A stretch of DNA of 19,034 nucleotides, from the NCBI GenBank assembly GCA_002417905.1, contig DIDB01000215.1, forward strand, positions 1-19,034, in the 5' to 3' direction. This document shows positions 7,664-14,832 of the stretch, in pieces. Numbering within the stretch: the stretch's first letter is position 1; the number at the start of each line of letters is the position of its first letter. The position numbers were made by a program, and so were the translations under genes. Source of the DNA: Pseudomonadaceae bacterium UBA5811 (GTDB taxonomy: Bacteria > Pseudomonadota > Gammaproteobacteria > Pseudomonadales > Pseudomonadaceae). A model generated the notes under the pieces. It did no database searches and was not told the origin of the DNA. It was given only the letters and a program-made list of their open reading frames with translations.

Positions 7664-9860
7664 CCGACTTTTCCCGGGCCTGCAGGCGCCAGGCCCGGTG
7701 GATCATTCCACTGCGGCGAAAATCCTCGTCAATGCTCTGTGCGGTGATATCTTCAACCCGATAGCGCTGCACCAGTCCCACATCCAGCACAAAACGCCTG
7801 AAGTTATTGGAAAAATACAGCACACCTCCCGGCGCCAGTCTGGCCATGGCCAGGTCAATCAGCTGTGGATGGTCACGCTGTACATCAAACACTCCGGTCA
7901 TCCGCTTGGAGTTGGAAAAGGTCGGAGGATCAATAAAGATCAGATCGTATAACTCCATATCCTGTCCCAGCCATGCCAGAACATCGGCCTGAACCAGCCG
8001 GTGCCGCTCGGACAGCCCATTCAGGGCCAGATTGCGCCGGGCCCAGTCCAGATAGGTTTTGGACAGGTCCACGCTAGTGGTTTGCCAGGCACCACCCAGT
8101 GCAGCCTGCAGGGTAGCGGTTGCCGTATAGCAGAACAGGTTGAGAAAGCGCTTGCTCCTGGCCTCCTGAAACAGCTGCAGACGCAGCGGCCGGTGATCAA
8201 GAAAAAGCCCGGTATCCAGATAGTCTGTCAGATTGACCAGCAGCCGGGCTTTCCCCTCCTGCACCTCAATGAAATGCCCTTCATGGGCCTGACGCTCATA
8301 CTGCCGTGTACCGGACTGACGCTCACGGCGCTTGACCACAATGTTTTCTGGAGAGATTTCCAATGCTACCGGAATGGCTGCCAGTGCATCCAGCAGCCGG
8401 CCCATGGCTTTCTCCGGGTCCACCGAGCGTGGAGCGGCATATTCCTGAACATGTATCCAGTCCTGATAGCGATCAATCGCCAGAGCGTACTCTGGCATAT
8501 CCGCGTCATACAGGCGGTAGCAGCTGACTCCCCGGTTCCTGGCCCACTTGTCCAGCTGCCTGGCATTCTTGCGCAACCGGTTGGCAAACATCTGGCCGCC
8601 CTCTGTCAGCCTGGCCGGAACAGGCTCCAGCGGCTGACGCCGCTCCTTGTACTCCTGATTATCAGATGTGCAGGGTGTATCCAGAACAAAACGCTCAGGA
8701 GTTACCCTGAACAGCAACAGACGGCAGGCCAGTGCACCATTCCAGAATGCATACTGCTTGTGGCTGCGCAGCCCCATGCGCCGGCATAATTCCGGTGATC
8801 CGGTAAAGATGGCCGCTTCCCAGCCCTGGCAATGCTGCCGCAACCGCTCACCCAGATGCTGGTAGAGGTACAGCAGGCTGGCCTCATCCCCCAGCCGCTC
8901 TCCATAAGGTGGATTGCACACCACCAGTCCGTGCTGGCCACGGTCAGGATGGGGCGCAAAGCTGCTCAGCTCCCCCTGATAAACCCTGATCCAGTGCTCA
9001 AGCCCTGCCCGCTCGATATTATTACGGGCCGGCTGGATCAGCCGGGGATCTGCCTCGTAGCCACGCAACCACAGGGGCGGTCTGGCCAGCCCGGCTTCAG
9101 CCCGGGCCATTGCCTCTTCCACCAGTCGTTGCCAAAGCGCCGGAATATGACCCAGCCAGCCCGTGAAGCCCCAGCGACCGCGCTTCAGGTTGGGCGCCAC
9201 ATCAGCTGCCATCAGGCCTGCCTCTATCAGCAGGGTTCCTGCGCCGCACATGGGATCAGCCAGTGCCCCGCCTTCAGCTGCAATCCTGGGCCAGCCCGCC
9301 CGCAGCAGAATGGCCGCAGCAAGGTTTTCCTTGAGCGGTGCGGCTCCCTGCTGCAAACGGTAACCCCGCTGGTGCAGACTATGCCCGGACAAATCCAGGG
9401 ACAGGCAGGGCTGGCCAGGCTCCAGATGCAAATGAATCCGCAAATCCGGATCCTGACGGTCCACACCGGGCCTCTGCCCACTGGTGGTCCGCAGGCGGTC
9501 TACAATCGCATCCTTGACCTTGAGTGCGCCAAAGTGCGTGTTATCAATCCCGGCACCCCGACCAGTGAACTCCACCGCCAGCGTGCCACAGCTATCCAGA
9601 TGCTCGGCCCAGTCCAGTGCATGAACCTGACGGTACAGGTCATCCGCACTCGCCACGGGAAAGCGCGCCAGCACCAGCAGGACACGATTGGCCAGACGTG
9701 ACCAGAGGCACAGCCGGTACGCAGCTTCCAGTGTTCCACGGCCGGTAATGGCAGCCACCTGGCTTTTGGGCTGCTCCAGCCCGAGCCCGGCAGCTTCTTC
9801 AGCCAGCAGGAGTTCAAGTCCCTTGGGGCAGGTCAGAATCAGCTCAAAGCATTCGCTCAT
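7644..9860 (-). CDS. rlmKL: Bifunctional 23S rRNA methyltransferase RlmKL
   Basis: It modifies 23S rRNA at G2445 (N2, RlmL part) and G2069 (N7, RlmK part), E. coli numbering. The 738-residue length matches the fused enzyme. An N-terminal THUMP region spans about residues 45-155. The RlmL methyltransferase has the SAM motif DPMCGAGT at 202-209 and catalytic NPPYG at 316-320. The RlmK half begins near 425 and has FCYTATAT (576-583) and DPPTFSN (644-650). A weak TGGA precedes the ATG. Its tail-to-tail overlap with dacB leaves no spacer. It is divergent from rmf, so two ribosome-related genes share one 128-bp control region. Confidence 0.96.
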   Translation of the reverse strand: MSECFELILTCPKGLELLLAEEAAGLGLEQPKSQVAAITGRGTLEAAYRLCLWSRLANRVLLVLARFPVASADDLYRQVHALDWAEHLDSCGTLAVEFTGRGAGIDNTHFGALKVKDAIVDRLRTTSGQRPGVDRQDPDLRIHLHLEPGQPCLSLDLSGHSLHQRGYRLQQGAAPLKENLAAAILLRAGWPRIAAEGGALADPMCGAGTLLIEAGLMAADVAPNLKRGRWGFTGWLGHIPALWQRLVEEAMARAEAGLARPPLWLRGYEADPRLIQPARNNIERAGLEHWIRVYQGELSSFAPHPDRGQHGLVVCNPPYGERLGDEASLLYLYQHLGERLRQHCQGWEAAIFTGSPELCRRMGLRSHKQYAFWNGALACRLLLFRVTPERFVLDTPCTSDNQEYKERRQPLEPVPARLTEGGQMFANRLRKNARQLDKWARNRGVSCYRLYDADMPEYALAIDRYQDWIHVQEYAAPRSVDPEKAMGRLLDALAAIPVALEISPENIVVKRRERQSGTRQYERQAHEGHFIEVQEGKARLLVNLTDYLDTGLFLDHRPLRLQLFQEARSKRFLNLFCYTATATLQAALGGAWQTTSVDLSKTYLDWARRNLALNGLSERHRLVQADVLAWLGQDMELYDLIFIDPPTFSNSKRMTGVFDVQRDHPQLIDLAMARLAPGGVLYFSNNFRRFVLDVGLVQRYRVEDITAQSIDEDFRRSGMIHRAWRLQAREKSASAGRD
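7674..7698 (+). terminator. Strong hairpin just after dacB, inside the rlmKL 3' end
   Basis: CCGGGCCTG (7674-7682) and CAGGCCCGG (7690-7698) form a perfect 9-bp GC-rich stem with a 7-base loop. It begins 11 bp after the dacB stop codon. No T-run follows on either strand, so it is not a classic intrinsic terminator. It may mark or protect the 3' end of the dacB operon transcript. The same bases encode the last part of RlmKL. Confidence 0.45.
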
Positions 9861-9875
9861 GATTTTCCAGATCGC

Positions 9876-9892
9876 TATAAAAGGCTTTTATA
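9876..9892. promoter_or_regulatory. 17-bp palindrome between rlmKL and rmf
   Basis: TATAAAAG-g-CTTTTATA is a perfect 8-bp inverted repeat around one central base, 15 bp upstream of the rlmKL start codon. Each arm contains TATAAA, so both strands show a possible -10 element. It could be an operator, overlapping divergent promoters or, as RNA, a weak 7-bp hairpin. No matching -35 with good spacing was found on either strand. Confidence 0.45.
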
Positions 9893-9927
9893 AGAAAACG
9901 GTTGTTCCACGGACTGTCACAATCCGG

Positions 9928-9933
9928 TAGAAC
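9928..9933 (+). promoter_or_regulatory. Candidate -10 box for rmf
   Basis: TAGAAC, 55 bp before the rmf ATG, is preceded at 17 bp by TTCCAC (9905-9910), a poor match to a sigma70 -35. rmf is usually switched on in stationary phase and under stringent conditions, so a weak -35 is not surprising. Start of transcription here would place the GC hairpin at 9943-9961 at the very 5' end of the mRNA. Confidence 0.3.
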
Positions 9934-9942
9934 GAGTAACAA

Positions 9943-9961
9943 GCCCGTCCGCCGGGCGGGC
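9943..9961 (+). promoter_or_regulatory. Stable leader hairpin upstream of rmf
   Basis: GCCCGTCC (9943-9950) can pair with GGGCGGGC (9954-9961) across a 3-base loop, giving an 8-bp stem with one G-U wobble. It lies 27 bp before the rmf start. Nearer the start, AGGG of the Shine-Dalgarno region (9976-9979) can pair with CCCT (9985-9988), which touches the ATG, so the ribosome site may be partly masked. Both structures suggest control of rmf mRNA stability or translation. Confidence 0.45.
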
Positions 9962-9988
9962 CAATATAAACAGCGAGGGCCAAACCCT

Positions 9989-10204
9989 ATGAGAAGACTC
10001 AAGCGTGATCCCGTGGAAAGAGCTTTTCAGCGTGGCTACCAGAATGGCATCAGTGGCAAATCCCGTGACCTCTGCCCCTTCACTCACCTCGACATCCGGC
10101 AGGCCTGGCTCAGTGGCTGGCGTGAAGGCCGCAACGATAACTGGGATGGCCTGATCGGCACAGCCGGTCTTCAGCGGCTCAATCAGCTTAACGCCATCTG
10201 CTAA
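9989..10204 (+). CDS. rmf: Ribosome modulation factor (Rmf)
   Basis: This small basic protein binds 70S ribosomes in stationary phase and helps form inactive 100S dimers. The 71 residues begin MRRLKRDPVERAFQRGYQNG and contain CPF followed by QAWLSGWREGRNDNWDG, the family core. The ~16-residue tail GLIGTAGLQRLNQLNAIC is absent from the 55-residue E. coli protein and typical of the pseudomonad form. The frame is open upstream to 9902, but the ATG at 9989 fits the family exactly and has GAGGG nine bases before it. It is divergent from rlmKL and convergent with pyrD. Confidence 0.96.
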   Translation: MRRLKRDPVERAFQRGYQNGISGKSRDLCPFTHLDIRQAWLSGWREGRNDNWDGLIGTAGLQRLNQLNAIC

Positions 10205-10219
10205 CGGCTGATCTCATGC

Positions 10220-10242
10220 GGGCTCTTCCTTGCGGGGAGCCC
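10220..10242. terminator. Hairpin between convergent rmf and pyrD
   Basis: GGGCTC (10220-10225) pairs with GAGCCC (10237-10242). Inside, TCC (10227-10229) can pair with GGG (10234-10236), leaving a TTGC loop and one bulged T. It sits in the 51-bp gap between the two stop codons and could end transcription from both sides. No T-run follows in either direction, so intrinsic termination would be weak. Confidence 0.5.
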
Positions 10243-10255
10243 TCCCAGTCTCGTC

Positions 10256-11284
10256 TCAACTCTGCTGGCGCAGGCCTGCAATAGCATCAATGGACTCGCG
10301 GATCAGCGCCGGTCCACGATAGACAAAACCGGTATACAGCTGCACCAGACTGGCACCCGCCCGGATTTTTTCTGCTGCATGCCGGCCTTCCGTAATCCCG
10401 CCTACCGCAATGATCGGCAGCTGCCCCCCCAAGGCGTCCGCCAGCACCCGCACGGTGTGGGTACTTTTTTCCAGCAGCGGCAAGCCCGACAGGCCACCAG
10501 CTTCATCTGAACGGGCCATTCCTTTGACCCCCTCACGCCCGACCGTGGTGTTGGTGGCGATAATGGCATCCATGCCTGACTGGAGCACAGTCCTGGCAAC
10601 CATGACAATCTCTTCGTCACTCATGTCCGGAGCAATTTTGATGGCCAGCGGTACCCTGCGACCATGGCGGTTTTCCAGATCTTCACGACGCTGGCGCAAA
10701 GCATTGAGCAGGGACTGCAGGGAGTCACCAAACTGCAGGCTGCGCAAACCCGGAGTATTTGGCGAGCTGACATTAACCGTGACATAACTGGCATGGTGGT
10801 AGACTTTTTCCAGGCAGAGCAGGTAATCCTCCTCGGCCCACTCAACCGGCGTATCAAAATTCTTGCCGATATTGATGCCCAGAATGCCTTTAAAGCGCGA
10901 GGCCTCCACTCTGGCCAGCAGACTGTCCACCCCAAGGTTATTGAAACCCATCCGGTTGATAATGGCCTGGGCCTCCGGCAGACGGAACATCCTGGGCCGA
11001 GGATTACCCGGTTGCGGCCGCGGCGTTACCGTGCCTACCTCGATAAAACCGAAGCCCAGCCGGGCCAGGCCATTAATGGCCACCCCATTTTTATCCAGCC
11101 CTGCTGCCAGCCCGACCGGATTGGGAAACTCCAGACCCATGACCCGCACGGGCAAGCCGGGCGGCCCCTTGTGAAACAGGGTATCCAGACCCAGCCGGCC
11201 CATGGCGCCAATCAGGTCCAAGGACAGATCATGGGCGGTTTCCGGAGAAAGCCTGAACAGAAGTTCACGGACCAGGTTATACAT
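10256..11284 (-). CDS. pyrD: Dihydroorotate dehydrogenase (quinone), class 2 (PyrD)
   Basis: It oxidises dihydroorotate to orotate in pyrimidine synthesis, passing electrons from FMN to membrane quinone. The 342-residue length fits class 2. The N-terminal amphipathic helix [20 protein letters not shown] is the membrane/quinone-binding extension that distinguishes class 2 from class 1. [13 protein letters not shown] lies at 55-67, and the catalytic serine is in [10 protein letters not shown] (Ser174). Phosphate binding is by VGGI and [10 protein letters not shown] near the end. The frame is open for 58 more codons upstream, but those have no family similarity and cross the promoter, so the start at 11284 is preferred. 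Confidence 0.95.
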   Translation of the reverse strand: MYNLVRELLFRLSPETAHDLSLDLIGAMGRLGLDTLFHKGPPGLPVRVMGLEFPNPVGLAAGLDKNGVAINGLARLGFGFIEVGTVTPRPQPGNPRPRMFRLPEAQAIINRMGFNNLGVDSLLARVEASRFKGILGINIGKNFDTPVEWAEEDYLLCLEKVYHHASYVTVNVSSPNTPGLRSLQFGDSLQSLLNALRQRREDLENRHGRRVPLAIKIAPDMSDEEIVMVARTVLQSGMDAIIATNTTVGREGVKGMARSDEAGGLSGLPLLEKSTHTVRVLADALGGQLPIIAVGGITEGRHAAEKIRAGASLVQLYTGFVYRGPALIRESIDAIAGLRQQS

Positions 11285-11317
11285 GGGCAATCCAGGCGGT
11301 ATGACGGGAAAGGCTGC

Positions 11318-11346
11318 AGTATAACGGCCTGCCTGCCCGCTGTCCC
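11318..11346 (-). promoter_or_regulatory. pyrD promoter
   Basis: On the minus strand TATACT (11318-11323) is preceded at exactly 17 bp by GGGACA (11341-11346). The -10 is strong and the -35 keeps the important GACA. The expected transcription start near 11311 gives a leader of about 27 bases before the pyrD ATG. Confidence 0.6.
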
Positions 11347-11388
11347 GGCACTCCGGAACAAAGCGGCAGCACTTCTGATCCGAACCGG

Positions 11389-11401
11389 GATACCCTGTAT
11401 C
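11389..11401. promoter_or_regulatory. Short inverted repeat upstream of moxR
   Basis: GATAC-CCT-GTATC is a 13-bp dyad in the 172-bp region between divergent pyrD and moxR. Its right arm overlaps TATCAC, the best though weak -10 candidate for the moxR operon. It could be an operator; it is short enough to be chance. Confidence 0.25.
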
Positions 11402-11456
11402 ACTTTGCCAGCAAACCGGAAACGCTCTGTCAGCCATTGACCACAAGGACATTCCC

Positions 11457-12422
11457 ATGGACCACCGTCAAGCTCTGGTCGAGCTGCGCCAGTTTCTGGC
11501 CAGCCGGATTTTTGGCCAGGAGCGCCTGATTGACCGCTTGCTGATGGCCTTGCTGGCGGATGGCCATCTGCTGGTTGAGGGTGCGCCAGGCCTGGCCAAA
11601 ACCCGTGCCATCAAAGAACTGGCCGAAGGCGTTGAAGCCGGATTCCACCGTATCCAGTTCACTCCAGACCTGTTGCCAGCCGATATCACGGGCACGGAAA
11701 TCTATCGCCCGGAAACCGGCAGCTTTGTCTTCCAGCAGGGGCCCGTCTTCCACAACTTGCTGCTGGCCGATGAAATCAACCGGGCTCCGGCCAAAGTACA
11801 GTCAGCCCTGCTGGAGGCCATGGCTGAACGCCAGGTCAGTGTCGGTTGTAGCACGTACAGGCTGCCGCCGCTCTTTCTGGTGCTGGCCACCCAGAATTCG
11901 CTTGAACAGGAAGGCACTTATCCCCTGCCGGAAGCCCAGCTGGACCGCTTTCTGTTGCATGTGCGGATCAGCTATCCGGAAGCTGCCGTTGAACGGCGCA
12001 TCCTGCAGCAGGCCCGCAGCGAGGTGGCCGGCAATAGCACCTCACCTGGACCTGGCTACCGGGTCAGCCAGCAGGCTATTTTTAGCGCCCGCCAGGAGCT
12101 GCTGGGCCTGCATATGGCCGATGCAGTGGAGGAGTATCTGGTCCAGCTGGTCATGGCTACCCGGACACCGGCCAAATTTGATGCCGAACTGGCCCGCTGG
12201 ATCGCCTGTGGTGCCAGCCCACGGGGCACCATAGCCCTGGACCGCTGTGCCCGGGCCAATGCCTGGCTGGCCGGCCGCGACTTTGTCAGCCCGGAGGATA
12301 TTCAGGCCGTACTCTTTGATGCACTGCGCCACCGGCTGATCCTGTCCTTTGAAGCCGAAGCCGCTGATATCAGCCGCGATCAGGTCCTGCAGCGGATCCT
12401 GGACGTGGTGGCGGTCGCCTGA
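11457..12422 (+). CDS. moxR: MoxR-family AAA+ ATPase
   Basis: This is a cytosolic chaperone-like ATPase that works with vWA-domain partners to mature or remodel protein complexes. The 321-residue protein has Walker A GAPGLAKT (42-49), Walker B LLLADE (101-106) followed by [16 protein letters not shown], sensor 1 ATQN (144-147), and the LPEAQLDRF segment with the expected arginine finger. The small C-terminal lid domain covers about 200-321. AAGGA lies seven bases before the ATG. It heads a six-gene same-strand cluster with the standard MoxR/Bat partners, and the DUF58 gene starts 1 bp after its stop. No strong promoter was found upstream; the regulator is unknown. Confidence 0.94.
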   Translation: MDHRQALVELRQFLASRIFGQERLIDRLLMALLADGHLLVEGAPGLAKTRAIKELAEGVEAGFHRIQFTPDLLPADITGTEIYRPETGSFVFQQGPVFHNLLLADEINRAPAKVQSALLEAMAERQVSVGCSTYRLPPLFLVLATQNSLEQEGTYPLPEAQLDRFLLHVRISYPEAAVERRILQQARSEVAGNSTSPGPGYRVSQQAIFSARQELLGLHMADAVEEYLVQLVMATRTPAKFDAELARWIACGASPRGTIALDRCARANAWLAGRDFVSPEDIQAVLFDALRHRLILSFEAEAADISRDQVLQRILDVVAVA

Positions 12423-12423
12423 C

Positions 12424-13362
12424 ATGCCACAGACCGGACTCTACAGCAGCCTGCCGGATCTGATTGCCCTGCGCCGGGCGGCCCGTGAACTGCCCCTGTT
12501 CTCCACCCCACAACGGCGCAGTGCGCTGCTGGGGCTGCACCATGCCCACCTGCGCGGACGCGGCATTGACTTTGACCAGGTACGGCGCTATCAGCCCGGT
12601 GACGACGTACGCAATATCGACTGGCGGGTTACAGCCAGAATGCAGGAGCCTTACACCAAGCTTTACCATGAAGAACGGGAGCGGCCCATTTATCTGCTGA
12701 CCGAGCAGAGCCAACAGCTGTTTCTGGGAACTTCCCGCCAGCTGCTGTCTGTTCTGGCTGCCGAGGCCTGTGCCCTGATGGGCTGGAGTGCATTGGGCCA
12801 TCATGACCGGGTCGGCGGACTGATCTTTGGCGATACCTGCTTCAGGGAAATCAGACCCCGGCGCAGCCAGCAGGGTCTGCTGCAACTGCTGCACCAGCTG
12901 GCTACGGCCAACCAGCAGCTTGGGCCGGATGGCCACCCGCCAGAAGCCGGCAACCGGGCCAGTCTGGTCATGGCGCTGCGCCGGGCCCGGGAAATCCTGC
13001 GACCCGGCAGCCTGGCCATTGTTATCTGTGGTGAGCGGGCACTGGATGAACAGGCGGAACAGCAGTGCCAGCTGCTGGGGCGGCATACCGATTTGCTGCT
13101 CCTGCCGCTGGCCGATCCGCTGGATCACGCCCTGCCCAGCGCTGGCCTGCTGCATTTTACCAGCCCGGATGGCCATAGTACTCTTGAGATCGATACCCAT
13201 AATTCAGCCCTGCGCCTGGCCTATCACCAGCAGGCCCTGCAGCGGCAGCAGCGCTGGCAGCAGCTGTCCCTGCGCCTCGGTGCGCCGCTGCTGCCACTGG
13301 AAACGTCAAGACCTGCCCTCGAACAGCTTCAGCAGCACCTGCTACCCGGCCGGAGACCCTGA
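12424..13362 (+). CDS. DUF58 protein of the MoxR/Bat operon
   Basis: The 312-residue protein, with no signal peptide or membrane segment, carries the DUF58 signature: RGRGIDFDQVRRYQPGDD (44-61) and NIDWRVTAR (64-72). A vWA-like fold follows. In family members known to me, the strand after ERERP ends in a metal-site pattern of the type D-x-S-x-S; here it reads LLTEQSQQL, with Glu94, Ser96 and Gln98, so a normal MIDAS is unlikely. It probably acts with MoxR in the cytosol; its precise role is not known in any organism I can name. The start at 12424 follows the moxR stop by one base; an upstream in-frame ATG at 12349 lies within moxR. Confidence 0.88.
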   Translation: MPQTGLYSSLPDLIALRRAARELPLFSTPQRRSALLGLHHAHLRGRGIDFDQVRRYQPGDDVRNIDWRVTARMQEPYTKLYHEERERPIYLLTEQSQQLFLGTSRQLLSVLAAEACALMGWSALGHHDRVGGLIFGDTCFREIRPRRSQQGLLQLLHQLATANQQLGPDGHPPEAGNRASLVMALRRAREILRPGSLAIVICGERALDEQAEQQCQLLGRHTDLLLLPLADPLDHALPSAGLLHFTSPDGHSTLEIDTHNSALRLAYHQQALQRQQRWQQLSLRLGAPLLPLETSRPALEQLQQHLLPGRRP

Positions 13363-13850
13363 TGAACCCCTCTGAGACCCTGGCGCCACCCGTCCTGCCA
13401 TCACCACCGGGCTGGTGGCCCCCTGCGCCGGGCTGGTGGCTGCTGCTGTTGGTCACTCTACTGGCTGGCTATGGCTGCTGGTGCTGGCGACGCAGCCGGG
13501 CTGCTCCAGCAGTAGTAACCGCTGATACAGAAGACCCCCTGCGCCGGGCTGCCCTGGAGGAGCTGGCCCGGCTGGAGCTGCCTGACCCTGCTGCCCCGGC
13601 CAGTCAGTGGCTGCAGCAACTGAATGCCCTGCTCAAGCGGTTGTGCCGGACCCGCTATCCACAGGATCACCCGCATACGCTGAGTGGCCGCAGCTGGCTG
13701 GCGTTCTTGGACAGCCGCTGTCCGGCGGCAGGCCTGAGCCGCTGGATGATTCTGGTTGATGGCGCCTACCGGGCAGAATGCCGGCTGGATGCCCGGACAC
13801 TGGAAGGCATCCGGAGCGCGGTGGAAATCTGGATTCGCAGGCATGCCTGA
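13362..13850 (+). CDS. DUF4381 single-pass membrane protein
   Basis: A 162-residue protein with a tryptophan- and proline-rich N-terminus (PPGWWPPAPGWW), one membrane helix at about 26-43 followed by basic residues (CWRRSR), and a soluble domain. This is the pattern of DUF4381, which sits between DUF58 and BatA in many MoxR operons. The function is unknown; a scaffold for the vWA proteins is an inference. Start and upstream stop share TGATG, and the end overlaps batA by 8 bp. A 13-bp direct repeat creates the doubled PGWW motif. Confidence 0.85.
   Translation: MNPSETLAPPVLPSPPGWWPPAPGWWLLLLVTLLAGYGCWCWRRSRAAPAVVTADTEDPLRRAALEELARLELPDPAAPASQWLQQLNALLKRLCRTRYPQDHPHTLSGRSWLAFLDSRCPAAGLSRWMILVDGAYRAECRLDARTLEGIRSAVEIWIRRHA
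13407..13440 (+). repeat. Direct repeat encoding a doubled PGWW motif
   Basis: CCGGGCTGGTGGC occurs at 13407-13419 and again at 13428-13440. The 21-bp offset keeps the reading frame and gives PGWW-PPA-PGWW just before the membrane helix of the DUF4381 protein. It looks like an in-frame tandem duplication of seven codons. Confidence 0.6.
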
Positions 13851-14832
13851 GTTTTCACTGGCCTGGCCCTGGGTATTCGCCCTGCTGCCCCTGCCCTGGC
13901 TGATCCGCTGGCTATGGCCGGCTGCCCGGCAGCACCAGACAGCGCTGCGGACAGGGTTTATCCAGGAGCTTGAAGCGCTGCTGGCCAGCTTGCCTGCACG
14001 CCAGCAACACCTCTGGCGCTGGCCGGGTGGCCTTGCCCTGCTGGTCTGGCTGTTACTGCTGCTGGCGGCCACCCGTCCACAATGGCTGGACGACCGGCTG
14101 GCGCTGCCCGCCAGCGGCCGCAGCCTGATGCTGGCCGTGGACATCTCCGGCTCGATGAATCTGCCGGACATGTACTGGCAGGGACAGAATATCAGCCGGC
14201 TGGCCATGGTCCAGCAGCTGTTTGGCCCTTTTATCGGACAGCGCCACGGGGACCGGACCGGCCTGATCCTGTTTGGCAGTCAGGCCTATCTGCAGGCTCC
14301 GCTGACCTTTGATCACCAGATCATCCGCACCTGGCTGGAAGAAGCCCGGGTTGGCATGGCAGGCAATACCACAGCCATTGGCGATGCAGTCCTGCTGGCC
14401 CTGAAACACCTGCGCAGCGTACCGGCCCACAGCCGGGTACTGCTGCTGGTCACCGATGGGGCCAGTAACGGTGGCGCCCTTGACCCACTGACTGCCGCCC
14501 GGCTGGCGGCCAGCGAACAGCTGCGTATTTATACCGTGGGTATTGGCAGCGATCCGGTTCGGACCAGAGACCTGCCTGCTTACCAGAACTATGCCCCTGC
14601 CGCAGTCGAACTGGATGAACAGACGCTGATCCATATCGCCGGGCAGACTGGCGGACGTTATTTTCATGTGAAATCTGCCAGACAGCTGGCTGCGGTCGGC
14701 CAGACCCTTGACCGTCTGGAGCCCGCCTTGCAGCCGGCCCTGCTGCAGTATCAGACCCGCCCCCTTTACAGCTGGCCACTGGCAGCAGCACTGCTGATCA
14801 GTCTGGTCTGGGCAGCCCGGAGGTGGGTATGA
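13843..14832 (+). CDS. batA: BatA-type membrane protein with intact vWA domain
   Basis: This inner-membrane protein of 329 residues has two N-terminal helices (about 6-26 and 61-77), a vWA domain, and a C-terminal helix (about 310-328). The metal-ion-dependent adhesion site is complete: Asp100-x-Ser102-x-Ser104 (DISGS), Thr177 in NTTAIGDA, and Asp205 in LVTDGASN. It is therefore the best candidate in the operon for metal-dependent binding of a partner. The start at 13843 overlaps the DUF4381 gene by 8 bp; an in-frame ATG further upstream (13756) would only add residues read from inside that gene. Its stop overlaps the next start (ATGA). Confidence 0.9.
   Translation: MPEFSLAWPWVFALLPLPWLIRWLWPAARQHQTALRTGFIQELEALLASLPARQQHLWRWPGGLALLVWLLLLLAATRPQWLDDRLALPASGRSLMLAVDISGSMNLPDMYWQGQNISRLAMVQQLFGPFIGQRHGDRTGLILFGSQAYLQAPLTFDHQIIRTWLEEARVGMAGNTTAIGDAVLLALKHLRSVPAHSRVLLLVTDGASNGGALDPLTAARLAASEQLRIYTVGIGSDPVRTRDLPAYQNYAPAAVELDEQTLIHIAGQTGGRYFHVKSARQLAAVGQTLDRLEPALQPALLQYQTRPLYSWPLAAALLISLVWAARRWV

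Noticed and set aside
8001..9701. Long open frames on the plus strand opposite rlmKL (262 and 289 codons)
   Set aside because: They lie antisense to an unmistakable RlmKL, have no recognisable domain, and are rich in Gln/Pro/His as expected from complementing a GC-rich gene with strong codon bias.
10664..11440. 258-codon open frame opposite pyrD
   Set aside because: Antisense to conserved pyrD coding sequence and its promoter, with no family-like sequence and no clear ribosome site.
10256..11458. PyrD extended to 400 residues
   Set aside because: The extra 58 residues show no similarity to PyrD and cross the TATACT promoter; the MYNLV start matches class 2 enzymes.
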